In this document: piece by piece, positions 11,040 through 23,364 of the stretch
Layout: every line of letters begins with the position of its first letter
Numbering within the stretch: the stretch's first letter is position 1
Assembly: GCA_022478985.1 (NCBI GenBank)
Contig: JAKSZP010017503.1
Location: 1 to 64,000, forward strand
Reading direction: 5' to 3'
Origin: Massospora cicadina
Taxonomy: Eukaryota; Entomophthoromycota; Entomophthoromycetes; Entomophthorales; Entomophthoraceae
Length of the DNA stretch: 64,000 nt
Made by a program: the position numbers and the translations under genes
Notes under the pieces: model-generated
What the model saw: the letters and a program-made list of their open reading frames with translations, nothing else
Database searches by the model: none
Told to the model about the DNA's origin: nothing

Positions 11040-12274
11040 AACAATGTCACTATACCAGATCTGCATCCCATCCTTTTAAATTCTCAGATTGCACGCTATG
11101 TGGAGAAGGCTAAGGTATTTTCCAATTTAGATTGCCTCAACGCGTTTAAGATTTTGTTAAAAAAAGGACAAGAGTGGTTGACCGCATTCTTTACCAGAAA
11201 AGGGATTTTCCAGTATCAGGTTATGCCCTTTGGGCTTAAGAATGCTCCTGCTATCTTTTAACGCCGCATTGATGCAGCGTTGGGGAACTTGTTAGGGGTA
11301 TGTGCGGTCGCCTACATGGATGATATCCTGGTGTTTCCCCTGATCATGAGTCCCATGCAGTACACCTTTGGAAATTGGTGGAAAGGTTAAAGGCAGCCAG
11401 CCTTATGCTGAAAATTAGCAAGTGCGAATTCTTCAAGTCCTAGGTCACTTTTCTGGGCAACCTCATGTTTTACCAAGGACACATGATAACTCCAGACAAA
11501 GAGAAGGCTATTCGTTAGTGGCACACCCCCTCAGTCAAGAAATTAAGAAGCTTTTTGGGGACATGTACGTTCCTCAAGAAGTTCACTCCCAATCTTTCCT
11601 AGGTGTCAGCACCCTTATATAAGGCTAGTGGTGCAAAGGTGCTTCAGTGGTCCCCCGTTTTGGAGGATGCTTTCCAAGCAGTGAAGTGCACCCTGTTGTC
11701 CACGTCTGTCCTTCTCCACGTTGACCCTTCCAAATAGTTCATTGTGTCTACTGATGCCTCCAACTATGTCCTAGTGGCTGCCTTGTTACAAGTAGGAGAA
11801 GATGAGATAGAGCATCCAGTGGGATATTTTTCTAGGAAAATGTCTCTGACTGAGTTAAAATACGCCGTATACGACAAGGAGTTACTAGCAGTGGTGGAGG
11901 CGCTGACTTATTGGCGTCACCACTTTAATGGCTCATCCCAACCTTTCTGGGTACGTAAAGACCACTGTGCCTTGCTGTACTACCGCGCTCCTCATGTCTT
12001 AACTCCACGGAAGACCCGTTGGCATGAGACCCTTGCCCAATTTGCCTTTTCTTACGAATTCACCAAGGGCAAGGATAATGGTTTGGCGGATGCTTTAAGC
12101 CGCAACCCTTCTTTAGCTCCTGATCCAAAGGAGGCAGAAGTCCAAAACACACAGGTGATGATTTCTCCAAATAAAATTGTCTCAACTTCCCTCTCCCCTG
12201 GCCAACATGCCAGCGCTCGCATTTCTTATAATGTGGAGGGATACAGTATGTTCAGAAAGGTAGTTCTTTCTTAG

Positions 12275-13495
12275 CTGCTATCAGCTGATTATACTATGAT
12301 ACTTGCTAAGAGCGCTTTGAATTGTGAAGACCTATCCAGGGGTTATCACGTAAAGGATGAGATGGTGTGGTTTCAGGGGCGCCTATGGGTTCCTGATGGA
12401 CTAATGCGCCTGTAAATCATCCAGGACCATCATGATGGAAACACCATTGGTCATCCTGAGAAAGCAAAGACCTTGGAAATGATATGACGCTCCTACAACT
12501 GGAAGGGCTTGCCTGCTCAGGTGGGGCATTATTGTAAAGAGTGCATGATCTGCAATCAAATGAAATCCAATCGTCAACTTTTAGCAGGGTTTTTGGTACC
12601 AGTCCAAATGGCCGAGGGTCCTGGAATTTCCTATTGGTGGATTTCATTGTGGAGTTACCTTTCTCTGATGGTTATGATGCCACCATGATGATGGTAAATC
12701 GTTTTACAAAGTTCACCCACTTTATTTAATGCAGAACTACAATAACCGCGGCTGAGATGGCCAGGCTCTTCGTCACTCATGTGTTTGCGCTTCATGGGGT
12801 TCCCCAAGAGATTATCAGTGACTGGGGACCCCAGTTTACCTCCTTCTTTTGGGAAGAGTTGTGTAAGACTCTTTAGATCCGCCCTTGCCGTTCAACTGCC
12901 TATCACCCCAATCAGACGGGCAGACTAAACGAGTGAACCAGTGCCTGGAACAGTTCCTGCTGTGCTACACCGCCGCAATCATTCAGATTGGATTTCTCAC
13001 CATTCTATGGCCCAATTTAGTTACAACAACACTTTGCATTCTTCAATCAGTCGTTCCCCTTTTTTCGCCAACCATGGCTTTAAACCCGCCTTTAACATGG
13101 ATCCCAGCTGTGGATCTAAGGTTGAAGTGGTGGTGGACTTTGCCAAGACTATCAAGAAGGTTCATCAGGTGGTTTCCACAAGTTTGGATGCGGCAATGCA
13201 AGTGTATAAGGAGAACGCCGATGGTAAGTACCAAGCGGGTCCCACATACAAGGAAGGGGATCTTGTGATGCTTGATGCTCATAACATCCCTATCAAGCAG
13301 CCATGCAAGAAGCTGGGACCTAAGAGGATTATCCCTTACCGCGTGGTTAGAAAGGTGGTCCATGCCTCATACCAGTTAGATCTTCCTTATTCGGTTTGGA
13401 TCTTCTATGCCTTTTATGAGAGCAAAGTGACACTGTTTGAGGGCCCCCCACCAGAGACTCCTGAGGCCTATCTCGTGGGTGGGGCGCCAGAGTAG
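12275..13495 (+). pseudogene. GypA1 integrase
   Basis: The zinc-binding HHCC region is at 12415-12560 (HHDGNTIGHPEK ... CKECMICNQ). The catalytic core starts near 12620 (LVDFIVELPFSDGYDA, then VNRFTKFTHF) and continues with ISDWGPQFTS near 12820 and the region equivalent to DGQTERVNQ near 12910. The C-terminal open frame 12941-13495 contains FSYNNTLHSS and the GPY/F-like module (KKLGPKRIIPYRVVRKVV). Frame changes and stops interrupt it at several places. It ends at a TAG (13496-13498) in frame with the chromodomain. Confidence 0.88.
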
Positions 13496-13498
13496 GAA

Positions 13499-13885
13499 GT
13501 GGAAGAGATAGTAGCCTCCCGTCATGTTAAGAGAAGACTTGAGTACCTGGTACCTTGGAAGGGATTTGACGCTGCAGAGAACAGTTGGGTCCCAGAACGT
13601 GACTGTGTGCATTCCCAAGATCTGATTGGAGCTTTCCATAAGCATTTCCCCCAGGCCGCCGGATCTCAACCCAAACTGACTGTTGCTGCAATTAAGTTGG
13701 CCCCAGCCCACAAGAACTTTTCCCTAGCGCAAGCCCCTGGAGGGGGTGTTGAGCCCCGATGGGAGGATAGGTTAATGTCATTGTTAAATGACATGATAGT
13801 GGGGACCAACCCCAAGGATAAGGCTGGGCGACAGGAGGCCCAGAAGGTGAAACTTCAGGCCTTTCTGACCTCAGGCACACATTAG
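13499..13885 (+). pseudogene. GypA1 chromodomain plus tail that enters the 3' LTR
   Basis: The first 45 codons are a chromodomain (EEIVASRHVKRRLEYLVPWK ... NSWVPERD). The same frame continues through AAIKLAPAHKNFSLAQ, matching the MAIKLPKAHKN start of the GypC 3' ORF. It reads through the polypurine tract as RWEDRL and enters the 3' LTR at 13776, ending at a TAG caused by a one-base loss relative to the 5' LTR. In the A-type family the LTR frame is thus a C-terminal extension of Pol, while in GypB and GypC it looks like a separate ORF. Its function is unknown. Confidence 0.75.
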
Positions 13886-14618
13886 ACCAACGCTGGGTGC
13901 AAGCCAAATATTCCCAGGTTGGTACTATTGTGGTGCCTAATGCCCAGCCCCTTGAGTCAGTCCAGGCGTTAAAATAAACGGTTTACTCAATTGATGTGGA
14001 TGTTTCAATTCAGTTAGTTGAGGAATGGGATTTCGAGACCTGTTTCATTTACAAAACAACACATTTGGATCAGATCCAACTTCAATTGATTACTCAAATG
14101 TTTCAGTGTCAGTGTATTCTACCAATTTAGATAGTGTCTGCCTATTGGTGAATCGGTGCTTTGGACAACTTAGTCAAAACCCAAATTACCCTGACAATGT
14201 TTATATATGATTTTCATGCCCAAAATTCCTTGTTAGTCGACTTCTTACAATAAATTTTCCCATTTATCCATTTTATTTATTTTATCTCAGACGATCCTGT
14301 TCATGGACCTCTTTGAGGAGGTCTCACACTACCTTAACCACTACATTTTATATATGATTATATTATCACATAGTGCACCATTGGTTCTCCCAGGTTCCCT
14401 CCAACCTGGGACGCTTACCACTTCTCCCTTAGTGCACTGCGTCATTTTGATTGGTTATTTACCTTAACAATCGCTTGCTTTTACTTGAGTTATTATTGCT
14501 CCAAAACCCTCTGCTGGGAACTAGTGAATTTTATTTTAATGGCTAGTTCCCTGGCGTTGCCCTGTGCACTGAGCACTACCATGCTGGGAACAGAAGAGTT
14601 ATAGACACTCTCCTTACA
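13776..14618 (+). repeat. 3' LTR of GypA1 (A-type)
   Basis: 843 bp, TGTCATTG to ctccttaca, preceded by the polypurine tract GATGGGAGGATAGGTTAA (13758-13775). It is nearly identical to the 5' LTR apart from substitutions and small indels. Target duplication GGATC follows at 14619. Confidence 0.92.
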
Positions 14619-14623
14619 GGATC

Positions 14624-16314
14624 CGCATAATTGGTGATGGTAGGCGACAAGGCCACCTCTTTAATAAAATTAAATTCCTGCTGGCACTCAGGCGTCCATC
14701 AAAAAGGTACATCTTTTCCTGTGAGTGGATGGAGAGTGGCGGCTAGCTGTGAAAGCGTTGGAGAGAATTTTTCAGGAATATAATGATACCCAAGAAGCTT
14801 CTTAATTGCTTCTGAGTTGTTGGAGTTGGCCACTTATGGGTGGCATCCAGTTTGCTGGGTAGGATGGTGTACTCAACTTTCAAGATAAAACTGCCTAAGA
14901 AGGTGACTTCTTACCAGTAAAATTCACATTTTGACGGCTTGAAAAACAAGCCAGCCTTATGCAAGACAGCCACTACCCTTTTTAAGTCCTTTTCATGTTG
15001 ATCAGGAGAGGGATAATGTACCATGATGTCATCAATGTAAGAGACCGTTAATGAATATCTAAGAACCCATAGCACGCTATCAATCATTCTCTGTAATGTT
15101 GCAGGAGCGTTCTTCAGCCCATTGGGCATTACTCAAAATTAAAATATGTCTCATCTCATCTGGATAGCGTTAAGCCATTTTTTATATTCTTTCACTCAAA
15201 TTTGATTAAAGTCTTTGACCAGATTGAGTTTTTGAAAACACCTGTGACTTTGATATTTCTTGGCCAATCGTTTGTCCAATGGCAGTGGATAAGGGTCGTG
15301 GACCATGATATTCTTAAGGTGGCCGTAATCCATGTAGAGACAAAGGGAACCATTGGTCTTCTTGGCAAAGACAATTGGAGAGGCAACCAGGGAGGTCTCC
15401 TTGGATAACAACCCATCTTTAGTATGTCATCCAACCATGCTTTTAGGGCAGACTCCTCTTCTGCTGTATTTGGGTACAGTTGCCAATTTATGTTCACCAC
15501 CTCCACCATTGTCCAGAAAATCAAATTGATTTTAATATGTGGGGGAGGCGGTTAGCCTTGTCAGAGTCAAAAATGCTCTGATAGCCCATCAACGCAGTGG
15601 GAAAATCTGGCGGAAGACCTACAGGAGATATGGGGGATGTAATGAATCCATAATTTTAATCCTTAGCAAGGGTATACACTAAAGGGAACTTTCCCTCCAC
15701 CTGACCGTTGGAAAATGATAGTGTGTTATATTCCAAGTGAATTTGCACATACTGCCTATGCCACCAACCTACACTTAAAATCACCAGTAACACGAGGTTA
15801 GGCATCATCAAGAAGTGACATCAGACACTAAACTGGTAAGCTGAGAAGGGTACTGGGCACCATACTTTTTAGGATGGCTGTGAGGCTGAAGAGGTGACCA
15901 ACACTGCTGGCCTCAGGTCCAAGTCAAGATCCAGATGCTGGGCTAACTCCAAACTCAAAAAGTTTCCCACTGCTCTGGTGTCAACCAAGGCCTCAAATGA
16001 TACCTGGTGTGCCTTGATACATATTTTCATTGGTAATAGAAAGTAGGCTTAATTTTGTTTACTGGCAGATGCAGCATTTCTGCTGACATAGAAGATATTT
16101 TGATTAAATTGGAAGAAAAAGCTGGTTCCTTTATAGGGGCCAAATTGGGGAAAACAAGAGGTTGCATCCTGTCCTCTTCAGGCTGGACTTCCATTGACTT
16201 GTATACATGTGAGCTAGAGTAACCAACTCAGCCTCAGGGGTGGCATCAGGACCTGGAACCAATACAGATACTGATTTAACGCTGGGATCAAAACCCAAGG
16301 CCAAGTTGGCAAAA
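14624..16314 (-). pseudogene. GypC reverse transcriptase, protease and leader, continued
   Basis: Minus-strand continuation of GypC on the far side of GypA1. RT palm at 15129-14911 (MPNGLKNAPATLQRMI, then SYIDDIMVHY with the catalytic IDD). RT fingers at 15524-15192. Protease near 16000-15895 reads VSFEALVDTRAVGNFLSLEL: the catalytic DTG has become DTR. The leader ORF at 16346-16131 (FANLALGFDPSVKSV) is cut by GypD and continues at 23252. No gag motif is seen. Inactive. Confidence 0.85.
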
Positions 16315-16319
16315 CCAAT

Positions 16320-16863
16320 TGTCGGAAATTTATCAGCAATGAGCAATTCTAATCAAGATCAGGTTCAACAACTTGGTCTATTATAATTCTAAAAATTCTA
16401 CAGATATATCCAATTCTCTTCTAGACTGATGATCAATTATTTGGAGTTATTGGTCTTATCCTCCTGAAAAGGCCAATTCTTCTAAGGGGATTAAATATTC
16501 TGAAAGGGTTGATCCCATGAGGCGAAGGTAGATCTCATCTAACAAAACTCATATCAGATTGGATAATCCTTTATTTCAGTCCTCTAACAGCAAAGATCTT
16601 ACTCGTTTGAAGCACAAAAATCCTTACAAAAATCTAATCATATCAATAACTCTAAATTCTAAACAATGAAGCACCGCATATTTTGTCTTGTGCAGTTTCC
16701 ATTTTGTTAAACTAAGGTCAAAATTTTTATTCTGATTGCAATCCATTATTGCAACAAAACTAATAATTTCGTTGCCTTATTTCATTCTCTCACTAGATTC
16801 ATATAACTAATAATTTTGTAGCCTTTGTAGCACCTGAATATCAAATTTTCTCACTAAATTCCA
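16320..16863 (+). repeat. 5' LTR of GypD
   Basis: 544 bp, TGTCGGAAATTTATC to ctaaattcca. It pairs with 22697-23246, sharing long blocks such as the region around gtagcctttgtag and tcctcctgaaaaggc. Confidence 0.88.
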
Positions 16864-16865
16864 TT

Positions 16866-16882
16866 TGGTGCTCCATGCCAGG
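16866..16882 (+). promoter_or_regulatory. Probable tRNA primer-binding site of GypD
   Basis: TGGTGCTCCATGCCAGG begins two bases after the 5' LTR. A TGG start is what a tRNA 3' CCA end would pair with, so GypD appears to use ordinary tRNA priming, unlike GypB and GypC. The tRNA was not identified. Confidence 0.6.
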
Positions 16883-16919
16883 TTTGCTTCTGAGGCTACC
16901 TGGTGAAAACATAATTTCA

Positions 16920-18997
16920 TTATAATGAATACTTCTAGCAAAAGAAGTCTCTCTTCAGAGGAATTGATGATTATCTAGCAGTGGGTACATACCAACTGGC
17001 AGGAGGTGCCTTCTGCTAATATTAGAAATCTTCAATTTCAAGCTTTTATAAATTTAAATATTGAAGGCCCTGACCAAACAGGTTATCAATTTTAGCCTGC
17101 TGAAGTAGCAGAAACAGTTAAAGATCTAATAAAAGGGGCTATTCATCCATGAGCGCGTCCCAATTAAAAACGAGCACCTAAGGTTTCATCTAACATGATG
17201 GAATTATAAAACTGAGCTGTATTACAACGTACTGAAGTTGGGGTGGACAGAATGGAGCAGTATCTCAGGCAGTACGTGCATGCCGCCATTCATCATTTTA
17301 CTTTAGATCTTGGGGTTACATCATCTGGAGATTCAACGCCAGTTGACTATAACTCAGCAGTCTCATTCTCAGCTATCCTCTTTCTAAACAACTGCTTCTA
17401 ATTTTGGTGGTGATAATTGAGAAGCCATAATTGACAATTTAAGATATTTAATGAATTACACAACCAACTTGTTAGAATCAATAAAGGAGTTGTGAGTTTA
17501 TATAGATCAAGAAGTATATCATCAGGTTACTGAGGCGGCTGATTCTATTTATCATTGAATAACTACTCTTGAAGAGGAGTTTACTATTCAACTAGGGCAG
17601 TTATGAACCAAATATGAGGAGTGCTTTGTTGAATCATATGGGCTACTTCAACAACTTGTCCTATTTATAGATAATATTTGTGAAGGTAGACCCAGTCCTA
17701 TGGGTCCTCCTGGTTCTCCAAGGCCCTCTAATTCTCCCTCTGTGACACTGTGACCTACTGGTGAGCGAGGTCCTCAGGGTCTACAAGCCAACAGGTTCCC
17801 CCTGAGCCTGTAGATCGTGAAGTTCCTCAAGGGCCCCCAGGTCCACCAGGCCCTACGATTTCTTTTCCTGACTCTGAAGCTCAGAATCAATTGGTACCAA
17901 GAGTGCAAGCTTTAGAAAGCCAAATATGATCCATAGACCAGGGAGGTTTCTTATCTTTGAGAGGCCACCCAACTAATCCAGATTATTTGTTAACCAATTC
18001 ATTGGATGGTGTTGACAGTGCTCATCACCAATTCAATGCTAATCAATCAGCTCAAGAAACACGGTTTGGAATGTTATCCATGACCATGGACTGCTTAACT
18101 ACTAAGTATTAAGTAATTGAGAATAAGCAAGAAAAAATGCTTGCTGCGATTTCTAACTTAAATGAATCCTAAGCTAGTGATCACTTTACTCAATAGGTTT
18201 ATAACTTACAAGGTGATATTAACAAATTTATGTCAACAAGTTGATCGAATTCCTACTCAAGCCCCTATCCCCAAGTCTGAACCTTCTAAGGCTGAACCAG
18301 TCCTGGTATCAGGCGTTCACGTATTAAGCAATGATTCTGTCTCTTTCAAACCTACCTTTAAAGATAAGTATGATCCAGGTGAAGGTAGTATACACTCCTT
18401 TTTATTTGTTTATGAGAGAACAATGGATGGAGCAATTGATCAACAAAAAGTGAAGCATATTAATTCTTGTTTAAAAATTTACTCAAGAAATCATGGTCCC
18501 TCACCTTATGGTTTTTCAGAAGTGGGTTCAAGTTAAAACTGCCCTTAACAAGGAATTTGGAAGGAATTAAATCCTGTCTAATCAAAAGCAAGCTTTCATG
18601 AGCATCCAAGTTAAACGAGGAGAATCAATTCAAAAATTTTCCAAATGATTTTATCATGATGCCCAGACTCTCGCTCATTGTGATGATATTACTTTGGATG
18701 ATGTTATTTTGGCTGTGATGAGTGTGTTTTCTTGTACTCAGCTGTTACGTCATTTAAAATCTCTTAAAGGTAATCTTCAGTTTATTCTCGACAAAAGAGT
18801 CATTAATGAAGATGGCTAACAGGGTGGTGCATCCATCTTCTTCTCATAATCCTTGCTCCTACGTCCATGCGGTGCCTCCTAAACCGATTTCTAAACCTAA
18901 GAAAGATCCTTGCGGATACTTCAGACTAGTTGTTCATATGGAACAACAATGTTGGAAGAAGCAAGCTGATGAATTGATAAAAGAGGAGTTAGTATAG
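16920..18997 (+). pseudogene. GypD gag
   Basis: Heavily broken. Around 17695-17860 it reads collagen-like runs (MGPPGSPRP, then EVPQGPPGPPGPTISF), a feature of many basidiomycete Gypsy gags. The capsid-like part is at 18162-18536 (VSFKPTFKDKYDPGEG, then FLFVYERTMDGAI). A nucleocapsid knuckle is at 18911-18952: CGYFRLVVHMEQQC, where the second Cys of the CCHC pattern is Phe. Gag would form the particle shell and bind RNA. Not functional. Confidence 0.75.
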
Positions 18998-19029
18998 GGC
19001 AAGAGGCTAGTTATGCTAACATACCTCCT

Positions 19030-20900
19030 GTGCCTCAATCTCAGACTTCTAATACCTCTAAAGACTGTCATGTGATCTTTGCTCAATGTGAACTTGATAT
19101 TCCTGATGATTTAGTCAACATAGATACTATTTTTTCTTATGTTTCTATTTTATCTTCTAATTCACTTCAACCTATTAGTCCTTCAGTATTTCTAATCCTG
19201 CATTTTGGTACTGATGTGACTCAGGTGGAGGTCATGGTACACAAAGTAAAAAACTTAGTTTTCGTTGACATTGGATCTCCCTTAAACGTGATCTCATCCT
19301 AGAATATGAAAAAATAAAAATTGCGCCAGATTAAAACAACTTTCAAGACTATGGAACTGCTGGTCCCTCATATACTAAATCCATAGGAGCTTATTCTTCT
19401 CTTATAATGCGTTTTAAAAATTGGTTACCTTGGCCCCTGCAGTAGTGTTGGACAATAACTGTTATGACTTGCTTTTGGTAACCTAATTTCTTATTTATTT
19501 TGATGCAATAATTAGCCATAAGGATAATTATTCTTCTTTAATTGGATACTAAGTACCTTTACTTCTACAGGATGTCCCACATTATGAGGGCAAACTTAAA
19601 TGGCGTGTTTGTTTATTGTAATACCCTAACTCTATCTCTTGGCTTGAATATCAAATATTAGGACCTAAGACTATTCTTCCGCCTCCATCAGTCTGTGCTT
19701 CTGAAGGAATGCCTTTATATTCTAATAACTTGATTACAATTCCTCCTAAAGCTCAAGTTATAATTGATACTGGAGTGCAAGTATTAGTGTTGACTGATAA
19801 TTTATTATAGATCTCAGATAACCTTGACCCCTTATATCTGGAGACCTTAACCTGCCCCTGTATCCTTGATCCCGCATATAATGGAACTGTTCTAGTTTTA
19901 TTAGCTAATCTTTCCTCTCAACCTATGTAATTGAATCAGAATAAACATATTTCTTATGTATGGCCTACTCCTGTAAATGAAGTATAATCTGTCTCTAGAT
20001 GTGGGGAGCTACGTGATTTTGGGTTGGATGCTTCCCTATCATTGCTAGAGTTGAAGTTGAATATGGATATTCACTTAGTCCAGAGCAACAAAAAACAGCT
20101 GAGGCTCTAATTGAAGAATATGCAAATATATTTGCCAATGGCTTCAGATACTTTGGGTTCATGAAAAATTTACGACATCAGGTAAAAAATGGGGAATACT
20201 ACCCCTATTTGAGCCCAGCCTTATTGAAAGTCTAAAGTTGAGGAGGCTCAAGTTTCAGTGGGATTAAAAAACTCCTTGAAGCTGGGCTATTAACGCCATC
20301 CCAAAGTCCATGGGCTTCCCCTCTACTGCTTATATAAAAAAGTGATGGAGGTCATAGAGTGGTTATGTATTATTGTAGGTTTAATGCTGTTACCATGAAA
20401 TATTCATATCCATTACCTCACATTAATGACTTGTTAAAGTTGCCATCTGCATCACAGTTATTTTTGGCATGGACCTTGCTAGTGGTAACTGGCAAATTGA
20501 ACCGGCTCTCAAGATCATCAAAGGTGCTTTAATTTCTAGTAAAGGGTTATTTGAACCTATTCATATGCTGCAGGGGCTTTGTAATGCCCCTGATATCTTT
20601 CAAAGGGCCTTGGATGGCTTATTTGGTAGTTTGAGACTTTTCTGAGTTTTAGTTTATTAGATGATGTTACCATTTTTCTCATATTTTTAACGAGCATTTA
20701 GCCTATGAAAAAAGTATTTGGTCAAATGCTCCAAGCTTCTCTTAAGCTAATACCATCTAAGTGTGCTTTTTTTCAAAACCGAGATGGAATTTGTAGGTCA
20801 TAAGGTTAATTGTGATGGGATTTTACCCTTCCCTAATAAGATTCAAGCCATTAAAGAAATACCTGTTCCTAAAAATCTTGCATAATATCCAAGTGTTTTT
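19030..20900 (+). pseudogene. GypD protease and reverse transcriptase
   Basis: The protease is at about 19200-19302 (VFVDIGSPLNVISS), where the expected DTG/DSG is DIG. A second protease-like stretch occurs near 19750 (IIDTGVQVLVLTDN). RT motifs are spread over 20100-20900 (YSYPLPHINDLL, then LCNAPDIFQRALDGL in changing frames, then a KLIPSKCAFF-like segment), with many stops. Only the order and scattered motifs identify it. The catalytic YxDD is not clearly readable. Confidence 0.7.
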
Positions 20901-21047
20901 TGGGGATGGTTAGTTATTACCAACAATTCATCCTCCATTTTTCTGAAATTGTGGAACCCTTAGTATATTTACTACATAAGATAGTTCCTTTCTTATGGGA
21001 AGAATCACAATAACAAGCTTTTAATTTTTAATGACAAGCCCTAATTA

Positions 21048-21599
21048 GTGCCCCTAATTTTTACTTATCCTGATTTTTTGAAGCCTTTTCTCTTATTTGC
21101 AGATACAAGTGATGTAGCTATTGGGGCTATCCTAGCTCATCATGATTCCAATCTAGTAGATCACCCTATCGCTTTTTATAGTAAAACTTTTTCTAAAGCA
21201 GAACACAATCATAGCATTACTGAGAGAAAGTGTCTCGCAGTCCTATCAGCTATCAAACATTTTTGCCCTTACCTCTATGACAAATATTTTACTATCATCA
21301 CAAATCATGCATCTCTAAAATGGTTACAACAAATGGAGGATGCTGATGGATGTTTAGCTAGATGGTCTCTAAAGCTTCAGAATTATGATTTTTCAATTCA
21401 ACATCGTTATGGAGCTATACACCAAAATGCTGATGGACTTTCTCAATTACCTATATTGACTCTATTAATTGCTGAAGAGAATTGTATCTATGACCTAATT
21501 GGCAGACACAAACTATGGAATTATGAATCTAAAGACATTATTGCAAAGCTGCGGTCTTTAACTGAGACACTTAAATTAGATAAGGTTCTCTCTATATGA
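21048..21599 (+). pseudogene. GypD RNase H
   Basis: The best-preserved GypD frame (183 codons). It reads FADTSDVAIGAILAHH, HPIAFYSKTFSKAEHNHSIT, ERKCLAVLSAIKHFCPYLYD, TNHASLKWLQQM and YGAIHQNADGLSQLP, the usual Ty3/Gypsy RNase H blocks. The second catalytic-type position (TDHA) reads TNHA, so activity is doubtful. Confidence 0.85.
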
Positions 21600-22560
21600 A
21601 GTAGGGATCTAATTGACTACCTTTTATTTGGCCTTCTTCTAGGACTAATACCATTATGTTGGCTTATCAAACTGTGGGGCAGGAGCTGTCGTGAAGACTT
21701 TACAGTGGTTTAAATATTAATCTTATTGGGATATTATGCTGGAAACTGTTCATGATGTGTTAGAAACTTGTCTCAATTGCCAAAAACAACGTAGTGGAAA
21801 TCTGATTTATCAAAATAAAATCGTGGGACCTTCAGAACCTTTTTCTATTATGAGTATTGATGTAGTGGGTCCCCTTCCTACCGCAACTTATGGACACCGC
21901 TATATCATTCTAGCTATTGACCATTTTAACAAATGAATGAAGCTGTCTCTGTTTCCACTGTCACCTCTAAGTCTACTGCGTCCTGCCTTTTTAAGCAGGG
22001 TTTCACCCAACATGATAGCCTAATAGTACTATTATCTGATTTTGGAACCAATTTTGTTTCTAAGGTTGTATCTGAGCTTACTAAATTAATGGATACCTAT
22101 CATTCGTTTAAAGCCCTTTATAATCCTTCTGCTAATGGTGCCATTAAATGAGCTAATGGTACCCTGGTAGCTGTTCTACAAAAAATGGCCTCAAACGACC
22201 CTAGTAGATGAAATCTATACTTACCTAGTGCAATGTTAGTTTACAGAGTTAGCTATCATTGTATAATTGTAATGTCTTCTTTAAAGGCTCTGTATGGTCG
22301 GGATCCTATTTTACCCTCCAGTGTACAACCTATACTTGATACTGCTAGCCTGCAAACTAATGACTTATATATGAGAAGGTTAGCTGATGAGCTTATAAGA
22401 GTGCAAGCCTTAGCTTCAAGTTTTCTTGCTACTAGAACTTCAAAAGAAGGACTTAGGACCAATGCTACTCGACCTACTTTACCTGAATATCAGATAAAAG
22501 ATCTTGTACTCTTTTATTACAGACCTGGAGGACGAATTCACAAATTTTGATACCTTATGA
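21600..22560 (+). pseudogene. GypD integrase
   Basis: The second half of the zinc region (LETCLNCQKQRSG) and the first core aspartate (MSIDVVGPLP) lie at 21736-21936. The second core aspartate (LLSDFGTNF) and the YNPSANGAIK region are at 21933-22151. The C-terminal part is at 22233-22550. The frame changes between fragments. No chromodomain follows. A polypurine tract, cttgagggggcat, ends at 22696 next to the 3' LTR. Confidence 0.8.
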
Positions 22561-22696
22561 TCTGGATCTTATTGTATTATCTATTGTTAGTATTGAATAC
22601 TTCATTTCAGCTGTTGATACTGTAACTGTTATTAGTAGAGTTTATAGTAGATTTCTTTGTAAGTACGTGCCCTTAGGCAAGATCTTGAGGGGGCAT

Positions 22697-23246
22697 TGTT
22701 GGAAATTCATCTGCAATGACCAATTCTAATCAAGATTGAGGTTTGACTTCTCAGTTTAATAAGATTCTAAAAAAATTATTGGATATATCTGATTTTCTTC
22801 TAGAACAACGATCAACTATTTAGAGTTTTTGGTCTCATCCTCCTGAAAAGGCTAATCTTTCCAAGGAGATCAAATATTCTGAAAGGGCTTTATCCCATGA
22901 GGCAAAGGTTGATCTCATCTAACAAAACTTGTATCAAATTGGATAATCAGTCATATCAGTCCTCTAACAGCAAAGATATTACCTCGTTTGAAGCATGAAG
23001 ATCCTTACAAAAATCTACTCCTATGATACTAGAAATTTTTAACTAATAAAGCATTAAATATCTTGTCTCGCTTAGATTCTATTTGGTTAAATTAAGGTCA
23101 AAAGTCATCATTCCGATTGGAATCCATTATTGCAAAAAAATAATTAATTTTGTTGCATTATTTCATTCTCTTGATAGAGCCACAAAGATAATATTTTGTA
23201 GCCTTTGTAGTACCTGAATATCAAAATTTCTCTCAAAATCCTAACA
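22697..23246 (+). repeat. 3' LTR of GypD
   Basis: 550 bp, TGTTGGAAATTCATC to cctaaca, followed by target duplication CCAAT at 23247-23251. Confidence 0.88.
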
Positions 23247-23364
23247 CCAATCATGAACTTCCCACTCTGAGACTGGACTGAGGGGAAAGTAGAGGGTAAT
23301 GGAACAATTTGATTTTTAAGAAATTCCTCCAAAGCCATTTGAGAGTATTTTATAAGATTAGCAA

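Larger units (their letters stand above)
8738..12274 (+). pseudogene. GypA1 reverse transcriptase and RNase H, split by LINE-N
   Basis: The N-terminal RT part (8738 to about 9125) ends in the VEKADGTL-x-P-x-IKYENLNNVTI region and resumes after the LINE at 11058 (PDLHPI). RT motifs follow: SNLDCLNAFK, QVMPFGLKNAPAIF and the catalytic AYMDDILVF near 11310. A TAA at 11259-11261 replaces a codon normally Gln. RNase H is at 11744-12274 (STDASNYVLVAALLQ, YDKELLAVVEALTYW, KGKDNGLADALSRNP). RT makes cDNA and RNase H removes the RNA. The catalytic residues look normal, but stops and the LINE insertion kill the gene. Confidence 0.9.
6770..14618 (+). mobile_element. GypA1: Ty3/Gypsy chromovirus, plus strand, full length with nested LINE-N
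   Basis: LTRs 6770-7616 (847 bp) and 13776-14618 (843 bp) are very similar, and a perfect 5-bp duplication GGATC flanks the element (6765-6769, 14619-14623). Internal order is a pre-protease ORF, protease, RT, RNase H, integrase and chromodomain. An 18-bp duplication at 9126-9143 and 11040-11057 marks a later LINE-N insertion inside the RT gene. Without that insert the element is about 5.9 kb. It landed in the RNase H/RT region of GypC. Several in-frame stops (for example TAA at 11259 and TAG at 13496) make it inactive. Confidence 0.92.
16320..23246 (+). mobile_element. GypD: Ty3/Gypsy element of a different lineage, plus strand
   Basis: LTRs 16320-16863 and 22697-23246 start TGT(C/T)GGAAATT and end in CA; 5-bp duplications CCAAT lie at 16315-16319 and 23247-23251. 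The interior holds gag with collagen-like GPP runs and a damaged zinc knuckle, then protease, RT, RNase H and integrase. It is AT-richer than its neighbours, its LTRs have drifted apart, and stops are frequent, so it is an old insertion. It has no chromodomain and no LTR reading frame like those of the A, B and C types. It sits inside the GypC leader ORF. Confidence 0.9.
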
